From Insolitispirillum peregrinum (GTDB lineage Bacteria; Pseudomonadota; Alphaproteobacteria; Rhodospirillales; Rhodospirillaceae), in NCBI RefSeq assembly GCF_042665255.1, contig NZ_JBHTCD010000010.1: a DNA stretch of 64,000 bases. One strand, written 5' to 3'. Positions 41,258 to 50,713 of this stretch are shown here, in pieces; the first letter of the stretch is position 1; each line of letters begins with the position of its first letter. Below the pieces are notes generated by a model that was not told the origin of the DNA, did no database searches, and saw only the letters and a program-made list of their open reading frames with translations. Both the position numbers and the translations under genes were made by a program.

Positions 41258-42927
41258 CAGGCTGTTGTTACACAGCCGTTCACCAGCGCCATCACTGCCA
41301 GCAACGACGCATGGCCGGTATCAGCATCAATCCCCATCCCGAAGCGGGCTTGCCCATCGGAACCGTGACCTTCGACAAAGGCCACCGCCTGCGCCATCGC
41401 CCCGCTGCCGAGCGCATGTTCGCTGTAATCATCAATGGTGATGTCCACCCCGACCACGGCCAGCGCGGCAACCAGCGCCGACAATGGACCGTTACCAACT
41501 CCTTGGGCCGCGTGTGCCGCCAGCCCCTGCCGCAGCTCACCGGCAAAGCGGCACTGCTCGGTACGGCGCTCGAGTCCATACTCGCCCAACGCCCAGCCCT
41601 GCGGGTCATCGCTGCGGCCATAGCAGCGCAGGAACAACGCCACCAGCTCGTCCCGCCCCAGCTCGTGACCGCTGGCGTCAGCGGCCTGCTGCATCTGCTG
41701 GCCAAAATCAACCTGCAACCGATAGGGCAAGCGGATGCCCAGTTCCTGCTCGACAATCCACGCCGCCCCACCCTTGCCGGACTGACTGTTGACCCGGATC
41801 ACCGCTTCATAGGACCGCCCGACGTCTGCCGGATCGAGCGGCAGATAGGGGATTTCCCATTCCGGCCCGTTCTGCGCCTGCCGGGCGGCAAAGCCCTTGC
41901 GAATCGCATCCTGATGCGAGCCGGAAAAGGCGGTATAGACCAGCTCGCCCGCATAAGGATGGCGAGGATGCACCGGCAGACCATTGCACCACTCCAGCAC
42001 CGCCCGGACCTCGTCAATATCGGAAAAGTCCAGCCCCGGCGCGATACCCTGCGTATACAGGTTCAGCGCCAGCGTCAGCAGGTCAACGTTGCCGGTGCGC
42101 TCGCCGTTGCCAAACAGGCAGCCCTCCACCCGCTCGGCTCCGGCCAGCAACGCCTGTTCAGCAGTGGCCACCGCCGTTCCCCGGTCATTGTGCGGATGAA
42201 TGCTGATGGTGACGTGCTGACGGGATGACAGAGCCTGACAGAACCATTCAATCTGATCGGCAAACACATTGGGCATCGCCACTTCGACGGTGGTCGGCAA
42301 ATTCAGGATCAGCGGGCGCTCCGCCGTCGGCTGCCAGGCGGCGATCACCGCTTCGCAGATTTCCAGCGCGAAGTCCGGCTCGGTAAAGCAAAAGGTCTCC
42401 GGGGAATACTGATAGGTCCACGCCGTCTGCGGTGCCCGCTCACACTGCTCGCGCACCTGCCGGGTTGCCTCCACCGCCAGCGCCACCGTTTCGGCCCGGC
42501 CTTGCCCGAACACCACCCGGCGGAACAGCGGTGCCGTGGCGTTATAGACATGGACGATGGCACGAGGCACCCCGTGCAGGGCCTCGAAGGTGCGGGCAAT
42601 CAGTGCCTCGCGGGCCTGGGTCATTACCTGTATGGTGACCTCGGGCGGGATCTTTTGCTGGTCGATCAGGCCGCGCACAAAGTCATACTCAACCTGTGAC
42701 GCTGCCGGAAAGGCGACTTCGATTTCACGGAAGCCGATCGCCACCAGCAGGTCAAACAGCCGCCGCTTGCGCGCCAGATCCATCGGCACCGCCAGCGCCT
42801 GATTGCCGTCACGCAAATCGGTGCTGCACCAGCGCGGGGCCGCCACAAGGCGACGATCGGGCCACGTCCGCTGCGGAAAGGCCATCGGAACAAACGGTCG
42901 GTATTTTTCAGCGGGAGCATGCAGCAT
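41257..42927 (-). CDS. leuA: 2-isopropylmalate synthase (long LeuA2 type)
   Basis: A 556-residue enzyme condensing acetyl-CoA with 2-oxoisovalerate, first step of leucine synthesis. STDLRDGNQAL carries the metal-binding Asp, HPHNDRGTAVA the metal His residues, and the C-terminal regulatory domain (residues about 430-550) includes DDYSEHALGSG, as in the leucine-binding domain. Length matches the Corynebacterium/yeast-like type more than the about 515-residue enteric type. ATG 42927 is preferred over a GTG one codon upstream. Divergent from an AraC regulator. Confidence 0.94.
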   Translation of the reverse strand: MLHAPAEKYRPFVPMAFPQRTWPDRRLVAAPRWCSTDLRDGNQALAVPMDLARKRRLFDLLVAIGFREIEVAFPAASQVEYDFVRGLIDQQKIPPEVTIQVMTQAREALIARTFEALHGVPRAIVHVYNATAPLFRRVVFGQGRAETVALAVEATRQVREQCERAPQTAWTYQYSPETFCFTEPDFALEICEAVIAAWQPTAERPLILNLPTTVEVAMPNVFADQIEWFCQALSSRQHVTISIHPHNDRGTAVATAEQALLAGAERVEGCLFGNGERTGNVDLLTLALNLYTQGIAPGLDFSDIDEVRAVLEWCNGLPVHPRHPYAGELVYTAFSGSHQDAIRKGFAARQAQNGPEWEIPYLPLDPADVGRSYEAVIRVNSQSGKGGAAWIVEQELGIRLPYRLQVDFGQQMQQAADASGHELGRDELVALFLRCYGRSDDPQGWALGEYGLERRTEQCRFAGELRQGLAAHAAQGVGNGPLSALVAALAVVGVDITIDDYSEHALGSGAMAQAVAFVEGHGSDGQARFGMGIDADTGHASLLAVMALVNGCVTTA

Positions 42928-43026
42928 CACACAGCCTCATCAACAGGAAACGGGGCTGACTATGCTAGGCAGGCGTCCGTTGGTATTCTCCCGCATCTTT
43001 GCCATTTTCTGTCGGAATCATGCCAA

Positions 43027-43812
43027 ATGGTGCTGCACTCCCCCCTCCCTGCCGATGGTCCAGCGGGAACACCCCTGCCAACGGCGGTCGGACTGGCGCT
43101 GGATTTCGCCACCGCCTTTCACAGCCCGCGCCACCATCACGCCGAGGCGCAACTGGTCTATGCCCAACGCGGGGTGATCACGGTGACGGTGGCCGATGCC
43201 ACCCATGTGGTGCCCCCCAACCGGGCGGTGTGGGTTCCGGCCCGACTGGAGCACCAGACCACCAGCCATGGAGCGGTCGCCTTCCGCACGGTCTTTTTCC
43301 CCGAGTCCCTCGCCCTGTCCCACCTGCCGCCCTGCTGTACGGTGGTGGCCGTCTCGCCATTGCTGCGCGAACTGATCCTGCGGGCGGTCAGCCATGGGCA
43401 CGACTATCCACCGGACAGTTTTGCCGCCCGTGTCGCCGCCCTGTTGCTGGAAGAAGTGCGCTGCCTGCCCGATCAACCGTTGCGCCTGCCAATGCCGCAC
43501 AGCCCGCGCCTGCTGGCATGGTGTCAGGACTTTTTGTCGGCCCCCGGCATCGGCCTTGATGTTGACACCGCCGCCCGGCAAACGGCGCAGTCCCGCCGCA
43601 GCTTTTTACGGCACTTCCAGCAGGAAACCGGCCTCAGCTTTGGCCAGTGGCGCCAGCAGGCCTGCCTGCTGTCCAGCCTGCCGCGACTGGCAGCGGGAGA
43701 ACCGGTGCTGACCATTGCGCTGGACCTTGGCTATAGCAGCCCCAGCGCCTTCAGCGCCCTGTTCCGCCGCACCCTTGGCATGGCCCCGCGTGACTATTGC
43801 CACCCCAGATAA
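43027..43812 (+). CDS. AraC-family transcriptional regulator
   Basis: A 261-residue regulator with an N-terminal cupin sensor domain (residues about 30-110, HHHAEAQLVYAQRGVITVTV ... NRAVWVPARLEHQT) and two helix-turn-helix motifs at the C-terminus (residues about 165-258; ARQTAQSRRSFLRHFQQETG and ALDLGYSSPSAFSALFRR). Target unknown; the 99-bp gap to divergent leuA makes leuA a possible target but metabolite or drug efflux genes elsewhere are equally likely. Confidence 0.9.
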   Translation: MVLHSPLPADGPAGTPLPTAVGLALDFATAFHSPRHHHAEAQLVYAQRGVITVTVADATHVVPPNRAVWVPARLEHQTTSHGAVAFRTVFFPESLALSHLPPCCTVVAVSPLLRELILRAVSHGHDYPPDSFAARVAALLLEEVRCLPDQPLRLPMPHSPRLLAWCQDFLSAPGIGLDVDTAARQTAQSRRSFLRHFQQETGLSFGQWRQQACLLSSLPRLAAGEPVLTIALDLGYSSPSAFSALFRRTLGMAPRDYCHPR

Positions 43813-43821
43813 CGCGGCGTC

Positions 43822-44274
43822 TCAACTCCCCAGCATCTGCATGCGGGCAGCGTGCAGGCGGTCACCCATCGACGCGATACACCGGCTGAGGATGTGAAAG
43901 CCCATCTCGTGATCCGAGGCCACCGTTGCCCGCAACGTGTCGGCATCCAGCGCATACAGGCGACACGGCGAGCAGGCGCGCGCGCCAAAGGTCCAGCGAT
44001 AGGGCGGCAGCAACCACGACCAGCCCAGACTGTTGCCTTCGTGCAGGGTTTGCAGCACGACGGTTTTCTGGCCGGGCATGGTGACTTCGATCGCCACCGC
44101 GCCATGGACAATCAGGTAAAAGGCATCGGCAGTGCCGCCCTCGCGGAACAGCAGATCACCGGCGGCCAGTGTCAGCGGCCAGGCGCACTGGTCCAGCACG
44201 GCCACCACCGCCGACGGCAAGCCGTCGCAAAAGGGGTGTTGCCCCAACGGAGCCAGAGACAGGGTGCTGTCCAT
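43822..44274 (-). CDS. Cyclic-nucleotide-binding-domain protein without DNA-binding domain
   Basis: A 150-residue CRP-like cupin. The GDLLFREGGTADAFYLIVHGAVAIEV stretch is the usual cNMP-binding start, but the phosphate-binding cassette (normally GE-x-x-x-R-x-A) is altered to GNSLGWSWL, so cyclic-nucleotide binding may be lost. There is no C-terminal helix-turn-helix, only a helix (HILSRCIASMGDRLHAARMQML). ATG 44274 follows GGAGGATCACG. It faces the AraC gene tail to tail. Confidence 0.82.
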   Translation of the reverse strand: MDSTLSLAPLGQHPFCDGLPSAVVAVLDQCAWPLTLAAGDLLFREGGTADAFYLIVHGAVAIEVTMPGQKTVVLQTLHEGNSLGWSWLLPPYRWTFGARACSPCRLYALDADTLRATVASDHEMGFHILSRCIASMGDRLHAARMQMLGS

Positions 44275-44443
44275 CGTGATCCTCCGCACAGAAAAACGGC
44301 ATCGAAATGCCATGAGCAAGAATAAGGCTATTATGCCCCAAAACGCCGCGCCCTCCAACGCCTGCCGCATTGCCTGTTGCCAGCGCGCAGAACACAGGGC
44401 ATACCCCCCTCTTCACCGTTAACAACAAGGACACCGCTCCCCG

Positions 44444-45532
44444 ATGCGGGTAGACGCCTTTGATTTCGACTTGCCACGCGCCCTGATCGCCGACCGCCCG
44501 GCCCGTCCGCGTGATTCCGCCCGCCTGCTGGATGTGACCGGCGCGGCCTTTGCCGACCGGGGGGTGCTGGATTTGCCCGCGCTGCTGCAGCCCGGTGACG
44601 TGATGGTGTTCAACGACACCCGCGTCATTCCGGCCCGCCTGTTCGGCACCCGCCGCCTGTCCGACGCTCCAGCTGCCAGCGACGGGGCGGGTAGTGACGG
44701 GGTGGCCCGGATCGAGGCCACCTTGCATCAGGCCCTTGGCCTCGACAGCTGGGCGGCATTTGTCAAAGGGTCGAAAAAGCTGCGTCCCGGCCAGACGGTG
44801 GTGTTCAGCGACGACGACGGCTTTGCTGCCGAAGTGACCAGCAAGGGCGAGGCGGGCGAAGTCACCTTCCGCTTTAACCGCAGCGGAGCCGATCTGGTGC
44901 TGGCGCTGGAAAAGCATGGCCATCTGCCGCTGCCGCCCTATATGGGGCGCGAGGACGACCCGCAGGACCGCACCGACTACCAGACGGTCTATGCCCGCCA
45001 TGACGGGGCGGTGGCGGCTCCGACGGCGGGGCTGCACTTCACCGACCGCCTGCTGGAGGCCCTTGACCAGCGCGGCATCCAGCGGGTGCATGTGACGCTG
45101 CACGTCGGGGCCGGTACCTTTCTGCCGGTGAAGGTCGATGACACCGACGACCACCGCATGCACAGCGAGTTCGGCATCATTTCCCCCGAGGCCGCCGAGA
45201 CCATCGCGCAGGCCCGCAAAAAGGGTGGGCGGCTGGTGTGCGTCGGCACCACCTCGCTGCGCCTGATCGAAAGTGCCGCCCTGCCCGATGGCAGTGTTCC
45301 GGCATGGTCGGGCAGTACCGACATCTTCATCACCCCCGGCTACCGCTTCAAGGCGGTGGACCTGCTGATGACCAATTTTCACCTGCCGCGCTCGACGCTG
45401 TTCATGCTGGTCAGCGCCTTTGCCGGTCACGCCTGCATGCAGGCGGCCTATGCCCATGCCATCGCAGAGGGCTATCGTTTTTACTCGTATGGCGACAGCT
45501 CGCTGCTGGCGCGGGAGGATTTGATCCGATGA
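44444..45532 (+). CDS. queA: tRNA preQ1(34) S-adenosylmethionine ribosyltransferase-isomerase
   Basis: A 362-residue enzyme adding the epoxycyclopentanediol precursor to preQ1-modified tRNA. MRVDAFDFDLPRALIADRPA, VFNDTRVIPARLFG, APTAGLHFTDRLLEAL, THEAGTF-like LHVGAGTFLPVK and TNFHLPRSTLFMLVSAFAG are all diagnostic. Its stop overlaps the tgt start (ATGA), so the two queuosine genes are translationally coupled. Confidence 0.97.
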   Translation: MRVDAFDFDLPRALIADRPARPRDSARLLDVTGAAFADRGVLDLPALLQPGDVMVFNDTRVIPARLFGTRRLSDAPAASDGAGSDGVARIEATLHQALGLDSWAAFVKGSKKLRPGQTVVFSDDDGFAAEVTSKGEAGEVTFRFNRSGADLVLALEKHGHLPLPPYMGREDDPQDRTDYQTVYARHDGAVAAPTAGLHFTDRLLEALDQRGIQRVHVTLHVGAGTFLPVKVDDTDDHRMHSEFGIISPEAAETIAQARKKGGRLVCVGTTSLRLIESAALPDGSVPAWSGSTDIFITPGYRFKAVDLLMTNFHLPRSTLFMLVSAFAGHACMQAAYAHAIAEGYRFYSYGDSSLLAREDLIR

Positions 45533-46680
45533 GCGCATCGTTCTCGTTTACCCTGGAAAAGACCGATGGCGGCGCCCGTCTGGGCAAGATCACCACCGCC
45601 CACGGCGAGATTCAGACCCCGGTGTTCATGCCAGTCGGAACGGCGGCCACCGTCAAGGGCATGCACCCGGAAAGCGTCGCCGCCACCGGGGCGAAAATCG
45701 TGCTGGGCAACACCTATCACCTGATGCTGCGCCCCGGCGCTGACCGCATCGAGCGACTGGGCGGCCTCCACCGGTTCATGAACTGGCCCGGCCCGATCCT
45801 GACCGACTCCGGCGGCTTTCAGGTGATGTCGCTGGCCAAGCTGCGCAAGCTGACCGAAGACGGCGTGACCTTTCAAAGCCACATCGACGGCAGCCGCCAC
45901 ACCCTGACCCCGGAAAGCTCGACCGAAATTCAGCGCAAGCTGGATGCCACCATCACCATGGCCTTTGACGAATGCACGCCATTCCCGGTCGACCGCAAGG
46001 GTGCCGCCGAGTCGATGCGGCTGTCGATGCGCTGGGCGGTGCGGTCGCGTGAGGCTTTTGTTGCCCGTCCGGGCTATGGCCAGTTCGGTATCGTGCAGGG
46101 CAGCGTGTTCCCCGACCTGCGCGCCGAGAGCATCGAGGCCCTGACCAAACTCGACTTTGAAGGCTATGCCGTTGGCGGGCTGGCGGTCGGCGAAGGGCAG
46201 GAGCTGATGTTCAAGACCCTCGACACAACCACCCCGCTGATGCCAGCCCACAAGCCGCGTTATCTGATGGGAGTCGGCAAGCCGTCGGATATCGTCGGAG
46301 CCGTCCTGCGCGGCATCGACATGTTCGATTGCGTGATGCCGACCCGCTCGGGCCGCACGGCGCAGGCATTTACCCGCCGGGGCACTGTCAACCTGCGCAA
46401 TGCCCGCCACATGGACGACCCGCGCCCGCTGGACGAACACTGCACCTGCCCGGCCTGCCGCAACTACAGCCGCGCCTATCTGCATCATCTGGTGCGCGCC
46501 GAAGAGATGCTCGGCCCGATGCTGCTGACCTGGCACAACATCCAGTACTATCAGGACCTGACCGCCGGTCTGCGCGATGCCATCGCCAACGGCACCACCC
46601 AGCAGTTTGTCGCTGATTTCGAAGCCGGTCAGGCCCTCGGCGATCTGGAAGAAGTCCCGGTCTACGGTCTGGGGAAATAG
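45529..46680 (+). CDS. tgt: Queuine/preQ1 tRNA-guanine transglycosylase
   Basis: A 383-residue enzyme exchanging guanine-34 for preQ1 in GUN-anticodon tRNAs. GNTYHLMLRPG, TDSGGFQVMSL, FDECTPFPVD, nucleophile region MFDCVMPTRSGR, and C-terminal zinc ligands CTCPAC with the following NYSRAYLHHL. The ATG at 45529 overlaps queA by four bases. Typical length. Confidence 0.97.
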   Translation: MSASFSFTLEKTDGGARLGKITTAHGEIQTPVFMPVGTAATVKGMHPESVAATGAKIVLGNTYHLMLRPGADRIERLGGLHRFMNWPGPILTDSGGFQVMSLAKLRKLTEDGVTFQSHIDGSRHTLTPESSTEIQRKLDATITMAFDECTPFPVDRKGAAESMRLSMRWAVRSREAFVARPGYGQFGIVQGSVFPDLRAESIEALTKLDFEGYAVGGLAVGEGQELMFKTLDTTTPLMPAHKPRYLMGVGKPSDIVGAVLRGIDMFDCVMPTRSGRTAQAFTRRGTVNLRNARHMDDPRPLDEHCTCPACRNYSRAYLHHLVRAEEMLGPMLLTWHNIQYYQDLTAGLRDAIANGTTQQFVADFEAGQALGDLEEVPVYGLGK

Positions 46681-46683
46681 ACC

Positions 46684-46890
46684 GGCGTGCGTTAAATCCG
46701 ACGCCACAGTACACGACAGTTTGAAAACAAGAGCGGGCTACCGCCCGGACCTGCCCGGGGCCTCCGGCCCCGAACGTTCATTTGGGCCTGAGGCCCCGAA
46801 CCCCCATTTTCTCTTTAAAAATCAGTTCAATGGGGTCTGGGGCCTCAAGGCCCCAGCAAGGTTTGGAGCAGCGCTCCATGATCTTTTTGT
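46684..46890 (+). repeat. Type B element, copy B4
   Basis: The left end GCGTGCGTTAAATCC...ACAGTACACGACAGT matches the right terminal inverted repeat of copy B1 in reverse orientation. CGGGGCCTCCGGCCCCG and GGGCCTGAGGCCCC are duplicated here, followed by CCCCCATTTTC, AATGGGGTCTGGGGCC and GGAGCAGCGCTCC. The right terminal repeat is missing and is replaced by type A sequence. It lies directly after tgt. Confidence 0.75.
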
Positions 46891-46900
46891 TTTGGCTCTT

Positions 46901-46979
46901 CCCACTTTTCGCACAATGCTCGTTTGTTTTGTCGCATTGTTTTTGCGAAAACCGGTGCCCACTTTTCGCACAATGCTCT
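46901..46979 (-). repeat. Type A repeats: fragment plus full copy A4
   Basis: CCCACTTTTCGCACAATGCT (46901-46920) is the end of one copy; a full copy follows at 46933-46979 with a variant core ACCGGTGCCCAC and the GCTCTA border. Nothing else is seen in the remaining gap up to 47003. Confidence 0.88.
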
Positions 46980-47003
46980 AGATCCCGACCGTTTCCTTTG
47001 ACC

Positions 47004-48449
47004 CTACCCGGCGGGCAGGGTCAAAAAGAACGCTGCCCCACGGCCGCATCCGCTTTCCAGCCAGATGCGGCCACCGTGGCGTTCCACGATCTTGCGACAC
47101 AATGCCAGCCCGACCCCGGTTCCCGGGGCCACATCATTGGTGTGCAGTCGCTGGAAAATCTGGAAAATCCGGTCGAAATAGCGCGGGTCGATCCCCTGGC
47201 CATTGTCGATCACCGCCACCATCCACGCATGAGGTTCCCGTTCTGCCACCACCGACACCTGAAGCGGCTGATCCGGCTTGCGGTAGGTGATGGCGTTGTC
47301 CAGCAGGTTGGTAAACAGCAGGGTCAGCTCCTGCAAATCCCCCGGTACGGTCGGCAAGGGCTCGCAGGTCACCTGCCCGCCACAGGCCGCCAGATCATCC
47401 TTGCGCTGAGCGATCAATGTTGCCATCAACGCCGCCAGATTGACCGGCTGGCGCGGATTGGGCGACCGTCCGATGCTGGCATATTGCAGCAGGTCGCGGG
47501 TCAGGGCATCCATCCGCTTGGCACCGGACACGGCAAAACCCATGAAGTCACGGCCGGTCTGGTCCAGCGAGTCCCCAAGATGGCGTTGCAGCAGGGTGAT
47601 GTAACTGACCACCGTACGCAATGGTTCGCGCAGATCGTGCGAGGTGATCCAGGCGAACTGCTCCAGCTCGGTATTCGACCGCGCCAGCCGCTCGACGGTT
47701 TCCTGCAGGGATGCCTGATTCTGGACGTGTTCGGTGATGTCCTGTTCCGTCACCAGCACCACACCCTGCCCACTGTCCGGCGGACCGTCGGCCAGACGCG
47801 CTTCCAGCGCATGCCAGCGGGCTCCGCGGGACGTGCGCACCCGGATTTCGGCCCGGAACACCCGTCCCATGCGAATGCTGGTCCAGGCCTCGACGGCCTG
47901 GCCACTGTCAGGAAAGCGGTTGCGGAAGGCCGCCAATCCCTGCTGCTCGTCGCCAAAGGCAATGCGCGCAGCGGGGTTCTGATACAGAACCTGCCCGTCA
48001 TCGCCAAACAGCGTCACCATCAGCGAGGTATGGACCAGCGCATCCTGTGCCTGCCAGGACAACGCGCTGTCAGGCACCACCCGCAGGGTTCCTTCGATCA
48101 GCGCCAACGGCTGTTCCTCGGGCATCATCCGCAGGCCGGTAATGCGGCAATCGACCACCTGCACACCAACCCCGGGCCCGCTTTTCACCAGCGTCAGGCT
48201 ATCTTGCAGACTCTGGCCGCAGGCTGGAAACACGCTCCGTTGCAGGTCGTGGCCCAAGGCTTCGGGGATGACGCACAAAGACTCGTCATCATGCCCGGCC
48301 CACAGACGGCGCGCTGCAGCATTGGCGTAAAGGATTTGCCCGGTCTGGCACAGGATCACCCATACCGGAGACGCCAGCAGGGCAAACGCCTGAAAATCTG
48401 CCGGCCCGGCAACGACATGCGTGTCCGCAGCAATGACAGGGTACGGCAT
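47004..48449 (-). CDS. Soluble PAS-type sensor histidine kinase
   Basis: A 481-residue kinase without membrane segments. Two PAS-like regions (residues about 15-125 and 130-245, the second ending VTEQDITEH), a phosphoacceptor helix with TSHDLREPLR (His271), and an HATPase domain with FTNLLDNAITY, DNGQGIDPRY and GTGVGLALCRK. Same phytochrome-like His motif as the kinase at 3.5 kb, so the two share a subfamily. ATG 48449 is chosen for AGGAGG five bases upstream; an in-frame GTG or ATG farther up is less supported. No adjacent response regulator. Confidence 0.9.
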   Translation of the reverse strand: MPYPVIAADTHVVAGPADFQAFALLASPVWVILCQTGQILYANAAARRLWAGHDDESLCVIPEALGHDLQRSVFPACGQSLQDSLTLVKSGPGVGVQVVDCRITGLRMMPEEQPLALIEGTLRVVPDSALSWQAQDALVHTSLMVTLFGDDGQVLYQNPAARIAFGDEQQGLAAFRNRFPDSGQAVEAWTSIRMGRVFRAEIRVRTSRGARWHALEARLADGPPDSGQGVVLVTEQDITEHVQNQASLQETVERLARSNTELEQFAWITSHDLREPLRTVVSYITLLQRHLGDSLDQTGRDFMGFAVSGAKRMDALTRDLLQYASIGRSPNPRQPVNLAALMATLIAQRKDDLAACGGQVTCEPLPTVPGDLQELTLLFTNLLDNAITYRKPDQPLQVSVVAEREPHAWMVAVIDNGQGIDPRYFDRIFQIFQRLHTNDVAPGTGVGLALCRKIVERHGGRIWLESGCGRGAAFFLTLPAG

Positions 48450-48548
48450 ACCGACCTCCTGCCCCACGGGTCGGCAGGCAAGGACGGATGCCGTACACAC
48501 AGCGGGTCAGGCCAGCATACACCAAACGACCGACGGAATAATCACCTC

Positions 48549-48567
48549 TTGGGGGTATTTCCCCCAA
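48549..48567. promoter_or_regulatory. Palindrome between dapE and the histidine kinase gene
   Basis: TTGGGGG-TATTT-CCCCCAA, a perfect 7-bp stem with no T-run on either side. It may be an operator or mRNA hairpin. Confidence 0.35.
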
Positions 48568-48594
48568 CCATTCGCCATAATACCCGATGGGAAA

Positions 48595-49773
48595 TTACGC
48601 CTTACAGGCGAAATACCCATCAATGACCCGTTCATAAATTGAGGTCAGGGCCTCAAGATCGGCCACGCTACAGTTCTCGTTGGCCTTGTGCATGGTCTGC
48701 CCGACCAGACCGAATTCCAGCACCGGGCAGGCATTCTTGATGAAGCGGGCATCCGAGGTGCCGCCGGTGGTCGACAGGTCCGGCGACAGCCCGGTCACCG
48801 AGCGGATCGCCTGCTCAACCACCTCGGTAAACGGACCCGGCTGGGTCAGGAACGACTCGCCGGAAACGCTGATCGCCAGATCCCACAGCGCCGGATCGTC
48901 ACAGACGGCCTGCAACCGCTGGCGCAGATGGGCTTCCAGCGTTTCTCCGCTCCACAGGTCGTTGAAGCGGACGTTGAACCGGGCTTCGGCTTTGGCGGGA
49001 ATCACGTTGGTGGCCATATTGCCGACATCAATCGAGGTGATTTCCAGATTCGAGGCCTGAAAATGGCTGCTGCCCTGATCAATCGGCGTGCCGATCAGCG
49101 CCTGCACCAACGCCACCAGGCGCGGGATCGGGTTGTCGGCCAGATGGGGATAGGCGACATGGCCCTGACTGCCCCAGACGGTCAGGCATCCGTTCAGACT
49201 GCCTCGCCGACCGATCTTGACCATTTCGCCCAGCGTGCGCGGATTGGTTGGCTCCCCGACCACGCAGGCATCGAGCGTTTCGTTCTGTTCGGCCAGCCAG
49301 CCCAGCACCTTGACGGTACCGTTGATCGCCGGGCCCTCCTCGTCGCCGGTAATCAGCAACGACAATGACCCCGGCAGGCTGCCGTCATGGGCCTGCAGAC
49401 GGCGGGCACAGGCGGCCACAAAGGCGGCAATGGCGGCCTTCATGTCATTGGCTCCGCGCCCGTACAGCACGCCTTCCACCACCTCGGCGGCAAACGGATC
49501 ACGGCTCCAGCCATTGCCCGGCGGCACCACGTCGGTATGACCGGCAAAGCACAGGTTGCGCCCCTGCTCGCCCCGGCGGGCGTAAAGGTTGACGATATCC
49601 GGCGTACCGTCGGCGCTGAAGGTCAGGCGATGACAGCGAAAGCCCAACCGGGTCAGGGCGGTTTCCAGCACGGCGATGGCTCCGGCGTCATCGGGGGTCA
49701 CCGACGGGCAGCGGATCAGGGCTTGGGCCAGCAACAGGGGATCGGTCAGGGACAGGTCAGCGGGCAACACCAT
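48595..49773 (-). CDS. dapE: Succinyl-diaminopimelate desuccinylase
   Basis: A 392-residue zinc hydrolase releasing LL-diaminopimelate in the succinylase branch of lysine synthesis. CPSVTPDDAG, metal ligands in FAGHTDVVPPG, GANDMKAAIAAF, TGDEEGPAINGT and the C-terminal GQTMHKANENC are all present. ATG 49773 (MVLPADLSL) is preferred, though ATGs at 49785 and 49782 are in frame. It follows dapD, and the dapD terminator T-run lies right before its start. Confidence 0.95.
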   Translation of the reverse strand: MVLPADLSLTDPLLLAQALIRCPSVTPDDAGAIAVLETALTRLGFRCHRLTFSADGTPDIVNLYARRGEQGRNLCFAGHTDVVPPGNGWSRDPFAAEVVEGVLYGRGANDMKAAIAAFVAACARRLQAHDGSLPGSLSLLITGDEEGPAINGTVKVLGWLAEQNETLDACVVGEPTNPRTLGEMVKIGRRGSLNGCLTVWGSQGHVAYPHLADNPIPRLVALVQALIGTPIDQGSSHFQASNLEITSIDVGNMATNVIPAKAEARFNVRFNDLWSGETLEAHLRQRLQAVCDDPALWDLAISVSGESFLTQPGPFTEVVEQAIRSVTGLSPDLSTTGGTSDARFIKNACPVLEFGLVGQTMHKANENCSVADLEALTSIYERVIDGYFACKA

Positions 49774-49791
49774 CGGCCTCATCATTCACGG

Positions 49792-49858
49792 CAAAAGAAA
49801 AACCCGCCGCCCTTTCCCCGCCCGGAAACCATCCGGCACGGCAGAAAGGAACGGCGGG
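49792..49858 (-). terminator. Terminator or attenuator between dapD and dapE
   Basis: Minus strand: CCCGCCG...CCTTTC pairs with GAAAGG...CGGCGGG (arms 49858-49844 and 49816-49803), then TTTTTCTTTTG. The T-run ends about 10 bp before the first dapE ATG, so dapE expression needs read-through or its own promoter. Confidence 0.7.
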
Positions 49859-49870
49859 CCACACAGCAGG

Positions 49871-50713
49871 TTAATCGCGCAGCAGTTCGTTGATCGACAC
49901 CTTCGAGCGGGTCTTTTCGTCGACGCGCTTGACGATCACCGCACAGTACAGGCTGGGACCCGGAGTCCCGTCCGGCAGAGGCTTGCCCGGCAGCGAGCCC
50001 GGCACCACCACCGAGTAGGCCGGCACGCGGCCAACGAACACTTCGCCGGTGGCGCGGTCGATGATCTTGGTCGAGGCCCCGAGGTACACACCCATCGACA
50101 GCACGGCGCCGGTTTCGACCACCACGCCTTCGGCGACTTCGGCGCGGGCACCGATGAAGCAATTGTCTTCGATGATCACCGGACCGGCCTGCAGCGGCTC
50201 GAGCACGCCACCGATCCCGGCACCGCCAGAGATGTGGACGTTCTTGCCGATCTGGGCGCACGAACCGACGGTGGCCCAGGTGTCAACCATGGTGCCGCTG
50301 TCAACAAAGGCCCCCAGATTGACGAACGACGGCATCAGCACCACGCCCGGCGCGATGTAGGCCGACCGGCGCACCACGCAGTTCGGAACGGCGCGGAAAC
50401 CGGCAGCGGTGAACTCGGCGTCGCTCCAGCCGTCAAACTTGCTCGGCACCTTGTCCCACCAGCTGGAACCGCCGGGGCCACCGCTGATGGTGGTCATGGC
50501 GTTCAGGCGGAAGCTCAGCAGCACAGCCTTTTTCAGCCACTGGTTGACCACCCATTCGCCGGTCGATTTGTCGGCCACACGCAGACGCCCGGCATCCAGT
50601 TCCGCCAGAGCGGCCTCGACGGCATCCCGGTGCGGACCAGTGGTTTGCGGGGTCAGGCTGTCGCGGGCATCCCAGGCGGCTTCGATTGCAGCCTTGAGCT
50701 GTTCGGTGGTCAT
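49871..50713 (-). CDS. dapD: Tetrahydrodipicolinate N-succinyltransferase
   Basis: A 280-residue left-handed beta-helix (hexapeptide) acyltransferase adding succinyl to tetrahydrodipicolinate. N-terminal helical domain, then hexapeptide repeats (residues about 105-240) with AYIAPGVVLMPSFVNLGAFVDSG and IIEDNCFIGARAEVAEGVVVE. ATG 50713 matches the family start (MTTEQLKAAI) with AAGGAG upstream. Together with dapE it gives the succinylase route that uses the DapB product. Confidence 0.96.
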   Translation of the reverse strand: MTTEQLKAAIEAAWDARDSLTPQTTGPHRDAVEAALAELDAGRLRVADKSTGEWVVNQWLKKAVLLSFRLNAMTTISGGPGGSSWWDKVPSKFDGWSDAEFTAAGFRAVPNCVVRRSAYIAPGVVLMPSFVNLGAFVDSGTMVDTWATVGSCAQIGKNVHISGGAGIGGVLEPLQAGPVIIEDNCFIGARAEVAEGVVVETGAVLSMGVYLGASTKIIDRATGEVFVGRVPAYSVVVPGSLPGKPLPDGTPGPSLYCAVIVKRVDEKTRSKVSINELLRD

